From positions 1 through 6,500 of the forward strand of contig JAHLWV010000129.1 of assembly GCA_019057735.1 (NCBI GenBank): a stretch of DNA of 6,500 nucleotides, read 5' to 3'. Each line of letters starts with the position of its first letter. Positions within the stretch are counted from its first letter, which is position 1. The position numbers and the translations under genes were made by a program. The DNA comes from Promethearchaeota archaeon. GTDB taxonomy: Archaea > Asgardarchaeota > Lokiarchaeia > Sigynarchaeales > SOKP01. Positions 6,028-6,500 of the stretch are shown here, in pieces. The notes under the pieces are model-generated. The model had not been told where the DNA came from. It was given only the letters and a program-made list of their open reading frames with translations, and did not search any database.

Positions 6028-6495
6028 CTATATTTCTTGCATCCATACTCTAAAGTTTGAAAACTTACTATCAAATATTTTTAACTTATTTTCAACCAAT
6101 AATAAGTCTTTTTCAGGAATAATAAATGATCCTCTTCCTAATTTCATTCCTTGTAATTCTTTTACTAGTCCTTTCTTTTCATATTCATATAATTTATCAG
6201 AATATTTCTTAGTAGTTTTGTATCCATATAGTATTCTTTTTATTTTCATTTTAGCAGAACTATTTAACGCTCTTAGATTCAAAGTTATGATTTGATATGG
6301 CTTAAATTCAAGAGTTTTTATTAAAATTTCATAATATTTAGAATTACCATAAAGTAATTGCCCTTCTGCCAAGATATTTTCAATAAAATTAGTGTCCCAG
6401 TTATTAATATCCTCTGGAAAAAAGAACACACATTGGATGGAGCGGTTTAATTCTTTTCCTAGGCTTAAAAAATAGTTAAAAATAGTATTTTCCAT
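6028..6495 (-). CDS. Nucleotidyltransferase-like hypothetical protein, possibly 5'-truncated by the window
   Basis: The frame encodes 155 residues from the ATG at 6495-6493 to TAG at 6030-6028. The reading frame stays open to the window edge (the preceding codon is ATA), so the true start could lie outside. The segment CVFFFPEDINNWDTNFIENI followed by LAEGQLLYG resembles the part of MNT-type nucleotidyltransferases that follows the active-site strands ('D-x-x-F-(3)-IL-x-EG-x-LYG'). The second half has basic KMKIKRILYGYKTT and KLGRGSFIIP elements like those in archaeal proteins of that group. The catalytic GS-x(10)-DxD motif is not in the visible part. It is either upstream beyond the window or genuinely absent, which would make this a non-catalytic relative. 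The C-terminal 'FRVWMQEI' looks complete. It converges on the GTPase gene, with the thiolase relic between them. The family call is tentative, from motif resemblance only. Confidence 0.65.
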   Translation of the reverse strand: MENTIFNYFLSLGKELNRSIQCVFFFPEDINNWDTNFIENILAEGQLLYGNSKYYEILIKTLEFKPYQIITLNLRALNSSAKMKIKRILYGYKTTKKYSDKLYEYEKKGLVKELQGMKLGRGSFIIPEKDLLLVENKLKIFDSKFSNFRVWMQEI

Positions 6496-6500
6496 TATTT

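Noticed and set aside
6005..6298. Continuation of the thiolase relic frame on the + strand without stops until about 6298
   Set aside because: After 6004 the peptide bears no resemblance to thiolase, and from 6028 onward the openness is a by-product of the minus-strand gene.
1..6500. CRISPR array or ribosomal RNA
   Set aside because: No regularly spaced repeats with unique spacers and no rRNA-like conserved blocks were seen anywhere in the window.

Overview
The window looks like chromosomal DNA from an Asgard archaeon, most likely of the Lokiarchaeia type. The reasons are a low-GC genome (27-30% GC in two 60-base rows I counted by hand), a Ras/Rab-like small GTPase of eukaryotic type, two large TPR proteins with archaeal-style accessory domains, TATA-like promoter elements with few strong Shine-Dalgarno sites, and an archaeal-type thiolase C-terminus. 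The lineage is an inference; no ribosomal RNA or marker gene is present.

Layout. The left edge (1-104) holds the last 33 codons of a thiolase on the + strand. It converges on a 635-aa minus-strand gene (148-2055) with two tandem winged-helix domains followed by TPR-like helices. A 222-base divergent region (2056-2277) carries TATA-like boxes for both directions, with a tandem GAACTATCG repeat between them. A secreted protein of unknown function (2278-2949) follows on the + strand; it is clearly richer in GC than its neighbours. A 384-base gap contains a nested-stem structure ending in eight T, then AT-rich DNA. Next comes a 650-aa TPR protein with a C-terminal longin/roadblock-like domain (3334-5286), a probable terminator and AT-rich inverted repeat, and a small GTPase (5405-5953). 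A minus-strand gene resembling a nucleotidyltransferase-family protein (6028-6495) reaches the right edge.

Two points deserve most attention. First, a 45-base piece of thiolase coding sequence recurs at 5960-6004, just after the GTPase stop codon and in the same orientation as the true thiolase end at 24-68 (37/45 bases and 13/15 residues identical, with a 20-base perfect core). The regulator, secreted protein, TPR-longin protein and GTPase are therefore bracketed by an imperfect direct repeat, as if this block of about 5.9 kb arrived by recombination at the 3' end of a thiolase gene. No recombinase is present. Second, the TPR-longin protein lies directly upstream of a Ras-like GTPase. Longin and roadblock domains are classic GTPase-binding modules, so the pair may be a GTPase with its regulator or effector. 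The winged-helix/TPR protein could be the local transcription regulator. These functional links rest on gene order and domain resemblance only.
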